DNA of 64,000 bases from Dromiciops gliroides (lineage: Eukaryota; Chordata; Mammalia; Microbiotheria; Microbiotheriidae), in contig NC_057861.1 in assembly GCF_019393635.1 (NCBI RefSeq), forward strand, positions 60,000,532-60,064,531, in the 5' to 3' direction. Shown here one piece after another: positions 53,001 through 63,026 of the stretch. The stretch's first letter is position 1; the number at the start of each line of letters is the position of its first letter. Both the position numbers and the translations under genes were made by a program. The notes beneath the pieces were generated by a model. That model saw nothing but the letters and a program-made list of their open reading frames with translations. It made no database searches and was not told the DNA's origin.

Positions 53001-56000
53001 TGTCAGATTCTGTGCTAAGTGCTAATATGTCTGAGAGTATGCCCAGCGTGCTTCTGGGAAGTGACTGGGCAGTGCCAGAGCTATCTTTAAGGTCATGTCT
53101 ACACTAGATAAATTCAGAGTCTTGGCTAAAGCCATGTCTAAACTAACTAAGGATATTTTAAGGTTGTATTCCGAATATATGTCTAGGATTGTGCCCAAGG
53201 CCATGTCTATGGGGTGTTTGGGTAACAGTTGGATGAAAACATCTGAGCTGTGGCCACTATTTGAGATTATTTCTTAAAAGCCATGTCTGGAGTCATGAAT
53301 AGGGGTATGTCTAGACCATGTCCTGGGAATGTCTGAACTATGTGTGGGGAGGTAATGTCTAATTCAGGTCTGGAGAGTGTCTTGGCCACTCTGGAGTTAT
53401 GTCTTAGTGGAGTCCTTGGACCATATGAAACTCACTATATAGGGATATATGTATAGATAAAGCTAACTATTCATACATATATACATATTTGTATGTGTAT
53501 ATGTATATATGTATGTGTGTGTGTGTATTCACCCCCTTTGAAGGATTTATCTCTCTCAACAGCCCATATTGCAGCCAAGGATGACCTTATCTATGGATTC
53601 TTTAAGCTCTGGCTGGGTGAGTAATGAGTGTGATCAGAAATAACACCAGGGGGGGAAGCTAGGTGGCGCAGTGGATAAAGCACTGGCCCTGGAGTCAGGA
53701 GGACCTGAGTTCAAATCCAGCTTCAGACACTTGACACTTACTAGCTGTGTGACTCTGGGCAAGTCACTTAACCCCCATTGCCCCGCAAAAAAAAAAAAAA
53801 AAAAAAAAAGAAATAACACCAGGAAGCAGGGATAAGGCCTAGGGAAAAGTCACCCAAATGCCCTTTGCCTAGGGGGCTGGGAATCCTGGGAGTTAGGTGT
53901 TTGTAGATAGGGAGATGGAGACCTAGGGTGGGCTGGTGTGTGGGGAACCAAGGCTTGAGGCTAGGCATTATGGGTGAGGGATTCAGGTCTAAGTAAATGG
54001 CTGATAGGGGGTAGGTGGATGCTGTTGGGTCTGGGGCTCTATGTAGGAGTCTAATCTGGGGCTCTAAGTGGGCAAGGTACTCAGGGGCTATATCTGGGCT
54101 TCTTTTATCTCCTTTACTCCCCAGGAGATGGGCTGCTCCTGAGTGGAGGAGACAAATGGAGCCGGCACCGGCGCCTGCTGACCCCAGCTTTTCACTTTGA
54201 CATCCTCAAGCCCTATGTGAAGACATTTAACCAGTGTGCAAACATCATGCATGTGAGCCCAGAGGGATCACCAGTGGGTTGGGAGAGGAATACCTACCAC
54301 AGCCAGAGCCTTCATTGAGTGCCTACCCTCCTAGACTAACCTGGGTTACAACAGATGTGATGTTGGACTCAGAAGAGCCATAACTAGGACTTTACTGAGG
54401 GGCAACAAACTTAGAAGATACTGACTATGGAAACTACAGTGATTTAGTCCTCTAGAAACAACAAATACTTAGGATCCAGTTAGTAAGAACAGTCATTTAA
54501 AATAAACAACTGGGGCATCTAGGTGGCACAGTGGATGAAGTATCAGCCCTGTATTCAGGAGGAGCTGAATTCAAATCTGGCCTCAGACACTTGACACTTA
54601 CTAACTGTTACCCTGGGCAAGTCACTTAACCCTCATTGCCCCCTAAAAAATAAAATAAAATACTACCAGCTGGCAGCAGGGATGAGCTCTTTCCCTGCTT
54701 CACGGTTATCCAAATCCCCATCAATCTGAGCAATGACCTCAAATTGTAGTCATGTGACCTCTTTTCCTTCCCTGTTGGGAGTGTAGTTACTGCTTCATGG
54801 TTGATAACAGTTGCCCAGACACAAAAATGTCTAGTTATGGCTCTGAGACATCACACCATCCAACCTCTCCTACCAAATATAGCTTGACTTTGGCAGGGAG
54901 GCAGAGCCCACAGACACCATTATCCATGAGCCTCCTCTGGTACCTTTCACATGGTAGATGAGTTTCCAATACCCAAAATACCATTAAGGACATACAGTAA
55001 ATCAGGGACAGAGTAATAGCAAGACCTCAGTTGCTAATTCCTAGTTCTGGCTTTCTTCATCCCCATGACACATTCTCAGGGCTGCCCAGAACCACAATGT
55101 ACTCTCCATGGCAAAGGTTTCTCTCTTGCCCTCCCTGTGTATTTGGAGAGACTGGGATCATCAGGTCAGATCCTGGGAGGAGGCCAACCCCATATTTTCT
55201 CTCTCTCTCTCTCTCTCTTGGGTAGGCGAAGTGGAGGCGTCTGTGTGCAGAGGGTAAAACCCACCTGGACATGTTTGAACACGTCAGTCTCATGACCCTG
55301 GATGGCCTGCAAAAATGCATCTTCAGTCATGATAGCAACTGTCAAGAGTGAGTACCTTTTTGGCCTTGGTTTGTAAGGTCTCAGGAACTGGAGATGATAT
55401 AGCCCCTTGTGAACATGGGAAAGAAGAACTCCAGGGAGGGAGTACACAGTACCAAGGATAAGATCTGAAACCATCAGGAAGGAGGGGCAGCTCAAGACTA
55501 ATTGTAGAGTTCCCATAGATGATTGACTCCTCATGACTTTAATGCCCCAATTCCTGCACATACACCCCTTCCTTAGTAGGAGACATACTGCTCTTTATAC
55601 TTCCCCAGACCAGTCTATTTAAGCGAAGGCACCAGAGAAGTTTTCAATACCAACTATTTGCAAATCAGGCAATTTCCAATACAGGCTGAGCCCAAAACAG
55701 GTATTAAACTGTGGCACTGTTGTGTATTATTGAAGTCCCCAGTGACAAGTCTCAAGTTCACGAGTGGGGGTCATATTTTTTGTTTCTTCTTCACTAAGTT
55801 TCCCACCTTCCAGGTCTCTTTTTCATCTCCTTTCAATACTAACCTTCTTATTCCTTTCCAATTCTTTTCATGGTTCTTTTCTTTGAGTTCTACTTATCCT
55901 AACAGTGGCTATCTTGTTGGTGAGGCAGGTTACTCAAGAGAAAAGACAGATGTGTGAAGTAGAGCTGTCGACTGGGGAAGGGCAACAAAAAGAAGTACAG

Positions 56001-59000
56001 GTAGGAAGACAGTTGTCACCATGTAATCTGATATGAGGAAACAGGAAAAAGTGCAAACAAATAGGCAGGGAGGGCACATTATCAACGGTTTGTGTGGTAG
56101 TCACAGATTTAGCCAAGGATACATTCAGTACCACATAGTGGGGACTCAGTAACAGATATTTTACTTTTGTTTAAATAATGTTTAAAGCATACAGATTTAT
56201 AAGTATTTCCTGTTCTTTTTAGAATTTATGCTACATAATTACCTGGTGATAATAAAATGTGATAATATTACATATATATATGTGTGTATACACATATTAT
56301 ATTATATATTTGTGTGTATATATACACACATGTAGATATGTATATACATCCATATATGTATATATGCACATTTAGATAGATAGCTAGATAGACAGGCACA
56401 CCAGGCAGCAGGTATGTGTGTATGTGTGTGTACACACACATAAATAAATATATACATATACATACATACATAAACACAGACACACAAAGACATGTATACA
56501 TGGACATATATATGCCACATAGCTAGGTAGTATAGTAGATAGAGTGCTGAGGGCCTGAAATCAAGAAGACTCATCTTCTTTAGTTCAAATCTGACCTTAG
56601 ACACTTACTAGTGATGCTGGGTCAGTCGCTTCACCCTGTTTGCCTCAGTTTCCTCATCTGTAAAATGAACTAGAAAAGGAAATGGCAAACTGCTCTAGGA
56701 TCTTTGCCAAGAAAAATCCAAACGGAGTCATGAAGATTCCAACATGATTGAACAACAAAAACAACATACATATATATATGTTCACGTGTATAACAAGATA
56801 AGGCATTTTATGGTAACGTTTCATATAGAATAAAAATGCAATCACTTTTCTATTTAGATCATAACAAGATCATTTCCTGCCTTACTAAAATGGAAAGAAT
56901 ACTATCCTCTAAAATTTATTCTTTGTACTCTTACCTTGTTGATGTGTTTGATAGATAATAGAGAAAGAGATATATGTTCATATACAATAATGTGTGCATC
57001 CTTATTCCATCTAATGTAGTCCCACCCTATTAATTTCTTCTTTATATCTGTATATTTAGGGCTAATACTTAGATGACGCTTTGTCATTGACCAGATCCCA
57101 ACCTCCCAAATCCCCAATTTCTGTTGTTTATGCATTTCAGTTGTGTCTGACTCTTCATGACTCCATTTAAGTTTTCTTGCCATTCCTTTCTCAAGCTCAT
57201 TTTACAGATGAAGAATTGAGGTAAACAGAGTTAAGTGACTTGCCCGGGGTCACACAGCTAATAAGTGTCTGAGGCCAGATTTGAACTCAGGAAGATTCAT
57301 CTTCCTGACTTTAGGCCTGGTACTCTATGCACTGTGGCACCTAACTGCCAAAAATTCCCACCTATCACAACATTACAATACACTCTATAGCCCTCCCAAG
57401 CCACATGCTGACCCACCCTGTTATTTGTCAATTTTGCCTGATACAGACAATGGGAAAGCAAAATATCTATTCTAAAAGGAGACGGTAACATCTATGATAG
57501 TGATGGTCGAATTCTTATTATCCAAAATTACTAAGTCTGATTATAGTGCCTCTCCAAGTCCAGGAATCATCAAATTGACCAACACTTCAGTTGTTTCCAG
57601 CATCCTAATAGCCTTAACTAGTCTATTTAAAATGACATTGTGCTACTAGGTAATAGCTTCATTCAACTGAGTATAGCTGTAGGTGAGAACATGTGGGAGT
57701 ATTTGGGGTTTGAGGTTTTTTCCTTTTTTTCCTACCCTCTCCCCCCAAAAAATAGAATGGAGCTTGAGATGGCTACCATTCAACACAAATGTTTTTACTC
57801 TTCCTGTTTTAGGTATCAATATCATATTTGTTTCATAAAAGGAGATTGATAGGATGTCTTCTTTGCCTATTATCCCAAATAATTTATTTAATATTGGAAT
57901 TAGTTGATCTTTAAATGTTTGATAGAATTCACTTATATATCCACCTGGTCCTAATGCTTTTCTTTTATGAAGCTCATTTATGGCCTGTTCAATTTCTTTT
58001 TCTAAAATAGGTCTATTTAGATGTTCTTTTTTCTAATCTAGGCAATTTATATTTTTCTAAATATTCTTCCATTTCATTTAAATTGTTAAACTTTTTGGCA
58101 TATAATTGAGCAAAATAACTCCTTACAGTTCTTTTAATTTCATCTTTGATTGTGGTATATAACCCTTTTCATTTTTGATACTAGTGATTTGGTTTTTTCT
58201 CTCTTTTAATCAAATTTACCAACTGTTTATCTATTTTATTTGTTTTTATTAGTTTTATTTATTTATTTATTTATTAGTTTTATTTATTAATTCAATTTTT
58301 TACTCTCAATTTTATTAGTCTCCCCTTCAACTTCTAGGATTTCCAATTTAGTGTTTAATTGGGGATTTTTAATACGTTCTTTTTCTAGTTTTTTTAACTG
58401 TATAACCAATTCATTAGTCTGTTCTTTCTCTATTGTATCCCACAGGTTTTGATATGTCTCAATATTGTCATTCTCTTTAATGAAATTATTGATTATTTCT
58501 ATGATTTGTTCTTTAACCCACTCCTTCTTTAAGATTAGGTTGCCTAATCTGTCCTGGCCTGAATATTGTTGCACCATATTGGTCACTGCTATTCTTGGTG
58601 GTTTCTAAGGTGCCTGCTGTGTTTTTCCAACCACCATGGGTTTTTTCATGAGAACCCTGTGTTCTTGCTTCCATACAAACAGTTACTGGCCTAAACTATT
58701 ATTACAATGGGCTGTGACCTCTGACCTCTCCTAGTCCTGTGACCTCCCTGATAGGCATGCCTAAGAAAACAAGCAAAGATTTGTGGTCTAAACAGAAACA
58801 GAAGAACACCCAGCTCCCACATACTTACTCTAATAAACACCAAAACTCATACACAACTGAATAATGATCAGGAAATCCAATGAAAAATGGTAGGAAGTGG
58901 TTTCTTCTACCCAAGAATTGCCAAAAAATTCAGCCAGAATCCCAAGCAAAGTCCAAAGAGTACAAACAAGTCAACAAACTTTCTAGCACAATAGAGATGG

Positions 59001-60188
59001 TCCTTTGATATCTAAAATCTGTAAGGCTCTGTGTATGGAAAGGGAGGTCCATCCTTGCCCTGGTCTACATCTCTATGCAGACTATTTCTCTATCCAAAAC
59101 AGTGTTCAGTTCTGGATATCACATTTTATGAAAAAATACCGATGAAATATAATATGTTCAGAAAAGGGTAACTAGGATGATGAAGGGACTACGGATAATT
59201 CTGTAAGAACATTAACTGAAGAAGCAGATGGAGGAATTAATGGTAGTTGTCTTCAAGTGATGGAAGGGCTGACAAATGAAGAGGGATTCGACTTGTTTGA
59301 GGTACAAGAGAGCATAACCAGAAGTGATGAATGGAAATTACAGAAGGCAGATTTGGAGTTGATGTTAAAAGAAAATATTTCCTAACAGACCTAGCTGCCC
59401 CTCATTAATTATTAACAGATCAGAGTTGATCGACACACTCAGGAGCACCTGCTCCTCCAATAGCATAGGTAGTGCAGTGGATAGAGCACCGGCCCTGGAG
59501 TCAGGAGGACCTGAGTTCAAGTCCGGCCTCAGACACTTAACACTTACTAGCTGTGTGACCCTGGGCAGGTCACTTAACCCCAATTGCCTCACTAAAAAAA
59601 AAAAAAATTAAATAAAAATTAAAAAAAAGAAAAGAAAAGAAAAGGCTGAAGGACCACTTCTTGAGGGATCTTGTAGCATTGATTCCTGTCCAGTTAAGGG
59701 TTGTTCTAAAAAGCCCCAGTGGTCCCTTGCAGTTATGAGATTTTATCATTCTGTTAAGATTTTGGAGGAAGAATGGACAGAACCAAGAGTTGTTTTGACA
59801 CTGAAAGAAGGTAGTGACAGTGACTAGGAAGTTCTGGGGGCAGAAGAACATTAAGGATCTTGGTCTGAACTTCCTACCTGGTCCAGAGCCTTACCCTGCT
59901 CCCCCTTCTTTGAACAGGAAGCCAAGTACCTACATCTCTGCCATCCTGGAGTTAAGTGCCCTTTCAATGATTCGTTTAAAACAAGTCATTCTACACTGGG
60001 ATAGACTGTACTTCCTCACCAAACAAGGGAGACGCTTCTCCCAGGCCTGCCGCCTGGTGCATGACTTCACAGATGCTGTTATCCAGGCCCGGAAACAGGT
60101 CCTTGCTGAACAGGGTCCTGAAGCTTTCCTTAAGAACAAGGGTAAAAGCAAGACCATGGACTTCATAGATGTGCTGTTGCTGGCCAAG
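40792..60188 (+). CDS. CYP4F: Cytochrome P450 family 4F gene B, 5' part (coding exons 1-6)
   Basis: Six exons (216, 145, 54, 128, 122, 271 bases) splice into one open frame of 312 codons from an ATG. The product begins with a hydrophobic ER signal anchor, then CFPQPP (hinge) and the N-terminal half of the P450 fold, including the C-helix WSRHRR that contacts haem. The remaining exons (I-helix to C-terminus) are not found before 64000 and must lie to the right, because an LTR element enlarges the following intron. It has the same strand and same splice phases as gene A, so the pair is a tandem duplication. The MLP start, HPDYI and KDDLIYGF words recall the CYP4F22 branch, but I would not name an orthologue without a tree. 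Confidence 0.93.
41008..41990 (+). other. Gene B intron after coding exon 1, unassigned part
   Basis: No repeat of clear identity except TA/TG-rich 41765-41835 and a MIR-like end at 41836-41940. Confidence 0.4.
42000..43735 (+). mobile_element. L1 LINE, rearranged ORF2 pieces and 3' end
   Basis: 42003-42330 matches the RT region ('gattatatcaataaatgcag', 'aaagattttgacaaaacaca'). 42640-43300 covers the ORF2 C-terminus ([20 protein letters not shown]), and the 3' UTR follows. An internal piece is lost. Confidence 0.87.
43883..44253 (+). mobile_element. Solo LTR of the young-element family
   Basis: TGTAACGATTAG to CCCTTAACA, 371 bases. AACC is duplicated at 43879-43882 and 44254-44257. It has 13 bases ('ttttctttggcat') absent from the LTRs at 15207 and 18565, plus scattered substitutions, so it is an older or different subfamily. 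In gene B intron 1. Confidence 0.93.
44254..44770. other. Gene B intron, unassigned
   Basis: 44620-44770 looks like a MIR-type SINE ('gtggcacagtagaaagcatg', 'gtaggaacttgaataagtca'). Nothing else recognised. Confidence 0.4.
44775..44939 (-). mobile_element. tRNA-derived SINE
   Basis: Minus copy with a T/G-rich tail; flanked by 'caaaatgaaatttttt'-like words. Confidence 0.9.
45190..45336 (+). mobile_element. tRNA-derived SINE
   Basis: Flanked by 'aagtagttggc' on both sides. Confidence 0.92.
45725..45860 (-). mobile_element. tRNA-derived SINE
   Basis: Minus copy, 'caatgaggattaagtgactt' to 'tagctgcccc'. Confidence 0.9.
45915..46155 (+). mobile_element. Older tRNA-derived SINE with long 3' part
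   Basis: The head resembles the young SINE but is diverged. The tail 'cagtttccccatctgcaaaa' to 'aaccttaaagctttatataa' is MIR/Mar-like. Confidence 0.75.
46230..46965. mobile_element. L1 fragments around a SINE
   Basis: The minus-strand L1 3' region 46290-46745 ('gtagtccattatatttttgt'-like words) is split by a SINE. A + strand L1 3' UTR scrap follows at 46870-46960. Confidence 0.6.
46534..46700 (+). mobile_element. tRNA-derived SINE
   Basis: Flanked by 'gagtatgaaca'; tail (AAAC)n. Confidence 0.92.
47321..47465 (+). CDS. CYP4F: CYP4F gene B coding exon 2
   Basis: Acceptor 'catttatag', donor 'gtatga'. The exon encodes [20 protein letters not shown], then [20 protein letters not shown] and IRPLTSAS, the A-helix and first beta-sheet. 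Phase 0 in, phase 1 out. It lies 6.3 kb downstream of exon 1, across an intron full of L1 and a solo LTR. Confidence 0.92.
47710..47880 (+). mobile_element. tRNA-derived SINE
   Basis: Flanked by 'tcaatactctgtcttc'. 245 bases downstream of gene B coding exon 2. Confidence 0.92.
47881..50215. other. Gene B intron 2, first half, largely unassigned
   Basis: Holds MIR-like pieces at 48730-48930 and 49200-49420 and an old 'accaggcactgtgctaagta' repeat at 48990. No exon seen. Confidence 0.4.
50218..51330 (-). mobile_element. L2/CR1-family LINE
   Basis: Minus frames near 50853-51116 read [36 protein letters not shown] and similar, as in L2 RT. The C-terminal and 3' parts continue to 50218. Broken frames. 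Confidence 0.78.
51335..51590 (+). mobile_element. SINE plus adjacent SINE tail
   Basis: One copy at 51335-51487, then a second tail ('tgtaaccctgggcaagtcac' to the A-run) at 51534-51590. Confidence 0.88.
51591..52390. other. Gene B intron 2, LINE-like purine-rich sequence
   Basis: Words such as 'gaagcagtctgtagacagag' and 'gaatgggaatgatagaggag' suggest a continuation of old L2-type sequence. No gene. Confidence 0.35.
52395..52600 (+). mobile_element. Older SINE (MIR/Mar-like)
   Basis: 'gagcagtaggtagagttctg' to 'ttgtgaggatccaatgagat', diverged. Confidence 0.6.
53017..53420 (+). repeat. Degenerate minisatellite upstream of gene B coding exon 3
   Basis: The word 'catgtct' or 'tatgtct' recurs every 20-45 bases (53093, 53131, 53178, 53201, 53282, 53308 and on). 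Often with 'aagcc' before and 'a-g-g' after. Very diverged. Confidence 0.5.
53440..53530 (+). repeat. (TA)n/(TG)n microsatellite
   Basis: TATA/TGTG-rich sequence ending 35 bases before the coding exon 3 acceptor. Confidence 0.85.
53563..53616 (+). CDS. CYP4F: CYP4F gene B coding exon 3
   Basis: A 54-base exon between 'ctcaacag' and 'gtgagt', encoding [17 protein letters not shown] with split codons at both ends. The size equals the small exon that CYP4F genes have at this place. A SINE begins 34 bases after its donor. Confidence 0.9.
53651..53808 (+). mobile_element. tRNA-derived SINE next to a 5' splice site
   Basis: Flanked by 'agaaataacaccagg' on both sides. It starts 34 bases after the gene B coding exon 3 donor. 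Confidence 0.93.
54125..54252 (+). CDS. CYP4F: CYP4F gene B coding exon 4 (C-helix)
   Basis: Acceptor 'ccccag', donor 'gtgagc'. The exon reads [20 protein letters not shown], then [17 protein letters not shown] and CANIMH. W-S-R-H-R is the CYP4 form of the C-helix WxxxR motif whose Arg holds a haem propionate. Confidence 0.94.
54511..54660 (+). mobile_element. tRNA-derived SINE
   Basis: Slightly diverged copy ('catctaggtggcacagtgga'), 260 bases after gene B coding exon 4. Confidence 0.88.
54661..55225 (+). other. Gene B intron between coding exons 4 and 5
   Basis: Nothing recognised except the (CT)n run 55196-55218 that serves as the pyrimidine tract of the next acceptor. Confidence 0.5.
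55226..55347 (+). CDS. CYP4F: CYP4F gene B coding exon 5
   Basis: The acceptor AG at 55224-55225 follows a (CT)n pyrimidine tract; the donor is 'gtgagt'. The exon encodes [20 protein letters not shown], then [20 protein letters not shown] and two bases of Glu. This is the D/E-helix region. Confidence 0.93.
55350..56255 (+). other. Gene B intron after coding exon 5, unassigned
   Basis: No repeat or exon recognised. Confidence 0.35.
56266..56512 (+). repeat. (TA)n/(TG)n/(CA)n-rich block
   Basis: Mixed TATA, TGTG and CACA runs over about 245 bases, giving spurious long frames on the minus strand. Confidence 0.9.
56515..56765 (+). mobile_element. Older, longer SINE
   Basis: 'cacatagctaggtagtatag' through 'aaaggaaatggcaaactgct' to 'attccaacatgattgaacaa', the long SINE type with MIR-like middle. 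Confidence 0.8.
57125..57352 (-). mobile_element. Older, longer SINE
   Basis: Minus copy of the same long type ('cagttgtgtctgactcttca' at its 3' end). Confidence 0.8.
57785..58610 (-). mobile_element. L1 LINE ORF2 fragment (between endonuclease and RT)
   Basis: The minus frame 58287-58586 reads [20 protein letters not shown] and [20 protein letters not shown], the L1 linker region. RT-start sequence follows towards 57785. Confidence 0.88.
58611..59100. other. Gene B intron, unassigned
   Basis: Probably further LINE-flank sequence; no feature recognised. Confidence 0.3.
59105..59800 (+). mobile_element. L3/CR1-type LINE 3' end, split by a SINE
   Basis: 'agttctggatatcacatttt' to 'gttaaaagaaaatatttcct', then after the SINE 'ggctgaaggaccacttcttg' to 'gtcccttgcagttatgagat'. 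It ends just before gene B coding exon 6. Confidence 0.65.
59460..59610 (+). mobile_element. tRNA-derived SINE
   Basis: Copy with 'cagtggatagagcaccggcc' and 'cacttaacacttactagctg'; first bases diverged. Confidence 0.88.
59918..60188 (+). CDS. CYP4F: CYP4F gene B coding exon 6
   Basis: Acceptor 'tgaacag', donor 'gtaaat'. The exon reads [20 protein letters not shown] and ends [13 protein letters not shown]. It is the partner of gene A 2713-2983. The upstream intron ends are also alignable, as are parts of the next intron. Confidence 0.94.
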
Positions 60189-60535
60189 GTAAATGTGCGG
60201 TAGGTGAGTGGAGAATGTGAAGGCTGGCAGGCTTGGGGAAGGGAGGGGAAGTGTTTAGTTGTGTACAAAGGGCTTCAGTGTCTGTGGGGAGAGAGTCATG
60301 GAGACCAGGGTAGAGGGCCCCCAGTAAAATCATTCTTGACTTTTGCTATCTTCTTCAAAGGCTTTTTTCCCCTCCTCAGAGTAGCATTTACAGCATCAGA
60401 TTGAAAAGGGTTTGTGTGAAGAAGGGAAAGGACTAATTCTGTTTCTTTCCTTCTGCTGGTGTGGAATAGTCCTCCAAGTTGGTTCCTGGTATTACAAAGG
60501 AGTCTGCAATAATAGTTAAGAATAACAGCTAACAT

Positions 60536-60708
60536 CGGGGCAGCTAGGTGGCACAGTGGATAGAGCACCGGCCCAGGATTCAGGAGGACCTAAGTTCAAA
60601 TCCAGCCTCAGACACTTAACACTTACTTACTAACTCTGTGACCCTGGGCAAGTCACTTAACCCCAATTGCCTCACAAAAAACAAAACAAAACAAAAAAAC
60701 AAAGAACA
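60536..60708 (+). mobile_element. tRNA-derived SINE
   Basis: Flanked by 'acagctaacat' on both sides. Confidence 0.92.
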
Positions 60709-60744
60709 ACAGCTAACATGCTTGAGTTCTTGTGGGTGGGGGGC

Positions 60745-60855
60745 GGGAAGAGAGGGAGGAAGAGAAGTTGGAACACAGAGTTTTAAAAAATTGATGTCAA
60801 AATTTGTTTTTACATATATTTTGGAAAATAAAATTCTATTCAATTTTTAAAAAAA
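60745..60855 (+). mobile_element. L1 LINE 3' UTR scrap
   Basis: 'ttgtttttacatatattttg' then 'gaaaataaaattctattcaa'. Confidence 0.6.
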
Positions 60856-60859
60856 GAAT

Positions 60860-61125
60860 AACAGCTAACATTTATATACCACTTGCTAAGTCCCAGGCAC
60901 TGTTCTAAGTGCATTGCCAGTATAAAGTCATTTAATCCTCACAACAACCCTGGGAGGTAGTGCTATTATTAACCCAAATTTACCTATGAATAAACTGAGG
61001 CAAAAAGAGATTATTCAATTTGCCGAGGGTCACGAAGCTATTACGTGTGTACAACTGGATCTGAACTCTGGTCTCCCTGACTCCAGGCCCAGGGTCTCTC
61101 TACTGTGCCATCTAGCTGCCCTGAT
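60860..61125 (+). mobile_element. MIR-type SINE
   Basis: 'cccaggcactgttctaagtg', 'ttaatcctcacaacaaccct' and 'gaataaactgaggcaaaaag' follow the MIR order. Confidence 0.8.
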
Positions 61126-61129
61126 ACAT

Positions 61130-61850
61130 CAAGGAGTATCTTTATGACTGGTTCTGGGTATATCAAAAGTATCTTTGGGGTTCTAAAAATAGATAGGTGT
61201 ATTTTGTATCTGGTTGTATTTTCATTAAGGTAATTCTTCCCAAGTTCTATTTGTTTCTAGGAGTATCCTTATTGACAGTTCTCATAGATAATAATTCCTT
61301 TGCTAATATTTTTTAATGCAAATCACTTTATAGTGAACAAAGCACTTTCACATAGGATAGTAGGTTTAAATAGAGCTGGAAGGGACTTTAAACATTTTCT
61401 TTTCCAATGCTCTAATTCGGAAGATGAGGAAACTGCAATCCTGATTGGATGAGCAATCTGCCCAGCATCTCACAAATAGTAAAAAGCAGACTTGTGATTT
61501 GAACCCAGGTCCCCTATTGCCAAATCCAGTTCTCAATCAAGTTCCAGATAATTTAGGCGTGTTTCTGTGGTCGGTTCCATGTGCATGTTCTTGTCTCCTG
61601 GGTCTATGTGTATTTTGAAACATTGCTGTGGTTCAAGTACATCAGCAGGGTGTCTAGGATTCTAAATGTCTCTAGAAGCAGCTCCAGTTCTGGGCATATC
61701 AGGACAATCTTGTGCATTCTAATGGTATCTAAGAATATCTCTGTGGTTGATTCCACATTTGTTAGGGGAGTCTCTTAGATCCTAGGTATGTCCAGCAGTA
61801 TCTGTGGGTAGTTCTAAGTATATTGAAGAAGTCTAGCTCTGCTGGGAAAA
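61130..61850 (+). repeat. Degenerate ~30-base minisatellite, intron 6 of CYP4F gene B
   Basis: Blocks at 61130-61300 and 61540-61850 repeat 'ggttctgggtatatcaaaag', 'tctaggagtatcct' and 'tctctagaagcag'-like units. The stretch 61763-61830 aligns directly with gene A 4432-4500 ('gagtctcttagatcctaggt'). Confidence 0.62.
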
Positions 61851-61900
61851 ACCAAAGGTTCTGGTTTACATATATGAGAGATAGGATTGATAAAGAATAA

Positions 61901-62077
61901 GGGGTGGCTAGGTGGCACAGTGGATAAAGCACCAGCCCTGGATTCAGGAGTACCTGAGTTCAAATCCGGCCTCAGACACTTGACACTTACTAGCTGTGTG
62001 ACCCTGGGCAAGTCACTTGAGCCCCATTGCCCCGCAAAAAAAAAACAACAACAACAACAACAAAAACACACGCACAC
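61901..62077 (+). mobile_element. tRNA-derived SINE
   Basis: Flanked by 'aaagaata'; tail expanded to (CAA)n and CA-rich sequence. Confidence 0.9.
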
Positions 62078-62202
62078 AAAAGAATATATTAAGGTTGATG
62101 AAGTGGTGAAGGAAAGGGAGACAGGGGAGTAAGAGGACATTCTACAGGAGTTCTTAATCTTTGGGGATTGCAGATCACTTTAGTGGTGTTGCAGAGCCTA
62201 TG

Positions 62203-62460
62203 GAAGCATTGGAGACAGCTGGGTGGCACAGTGGATAGAGCCCTGTCCCTGGAGTCAGGAAGATCTGAATTCAAATCCAGCCTCAGACACATACTAGCTG
62301 TGTGACCCTGGGCAAGTCACTTAACTTCTGTTTACCTTAATCTACTGGAGAAGGAAATGGCAAACCACAGCAGTATCTTTTCCAAGCAAATCCCAAGAAG
62401 AGTACTGGGATTCTATGGTCCACAGGGTTAAAAAGAGTCAGGCAAGATTGAACAATAAAA
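62203..62460 (+). mobile_element. Older, longer SINE
   Basis: 'gagacagctgggtggcacag' to 'caggcaagattgaacaataa', the long SINE type. Confidence 0.82.
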
Positions 62461-62655
62461 GCCTACAGACCCTTCCTATGAATAATGTTTCTAAATGCAT
62501 AAAATAAAATACATTGAATTACAAAGGAAACCAATTATATTGGGAAAATAGTTTGATTTTTTTAAAAAGCAAACTAATTCACATACCCCAGCTTAAGAAC
62601 CTCTGCTATAGGAGCATTCCAAGCCTAGGTTTACATCTCTGAAAGTAGATGATAT

Positions 62656-63026
62656 TGTTAAGGGTTAAAATTCTAGCTAAACTGTCTAAAATATCTAATG
62701 AGTGGTCGCCAATAAATTATAAGCTTTAGCAAGAGTTAGACTTTTAAGCATTTATTAAGGAGAATAAGAATTTGGTAAAGAGAGAGAAAGGCCTAGATTC
62801 CTATCTATTAAAGGGAGAGCACATTTCTAGCTCCCTTCTCCGCCAGCGTCCCCAGGAAAGAGCCCCAGAGTCAGCACCAGTCTCTTCCTTCCTCCTCCCA
62901 CTAGTCTGCGTCACTTCCTCCCCGCCAAAGAAAAGACTCCTGGTCTTGCCCTCAAAGACCTTCGCTTCATGGGCAGAACTCTTCTACAGTAAGTATCCAG
63001 CAGGTGGCGTCATTCCAATCGTTACA
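62656..63026 (-). repeat. 3' LTR of the right-edge element
   Basis: + strand reads TGTTAAGGG to CCAATCGTTACA. 'tttattaagg' (minus AATAAA) lies near 62752. Confidence 0.92.

Noticed and set aside
56268..56604. Two long minus frames rich in Tyr, Ile, Val, Cys and His
   Set aside because: Come from the TA/TG/CA microsatellite block.
60190..62655. CYP4F gene B coding exon 7 within the window
   Set aside because: No DEDGK or AEADTF coding word found between exon 6 and the LTR element; aligned intron remnants end at about 61850 and repeats follow.
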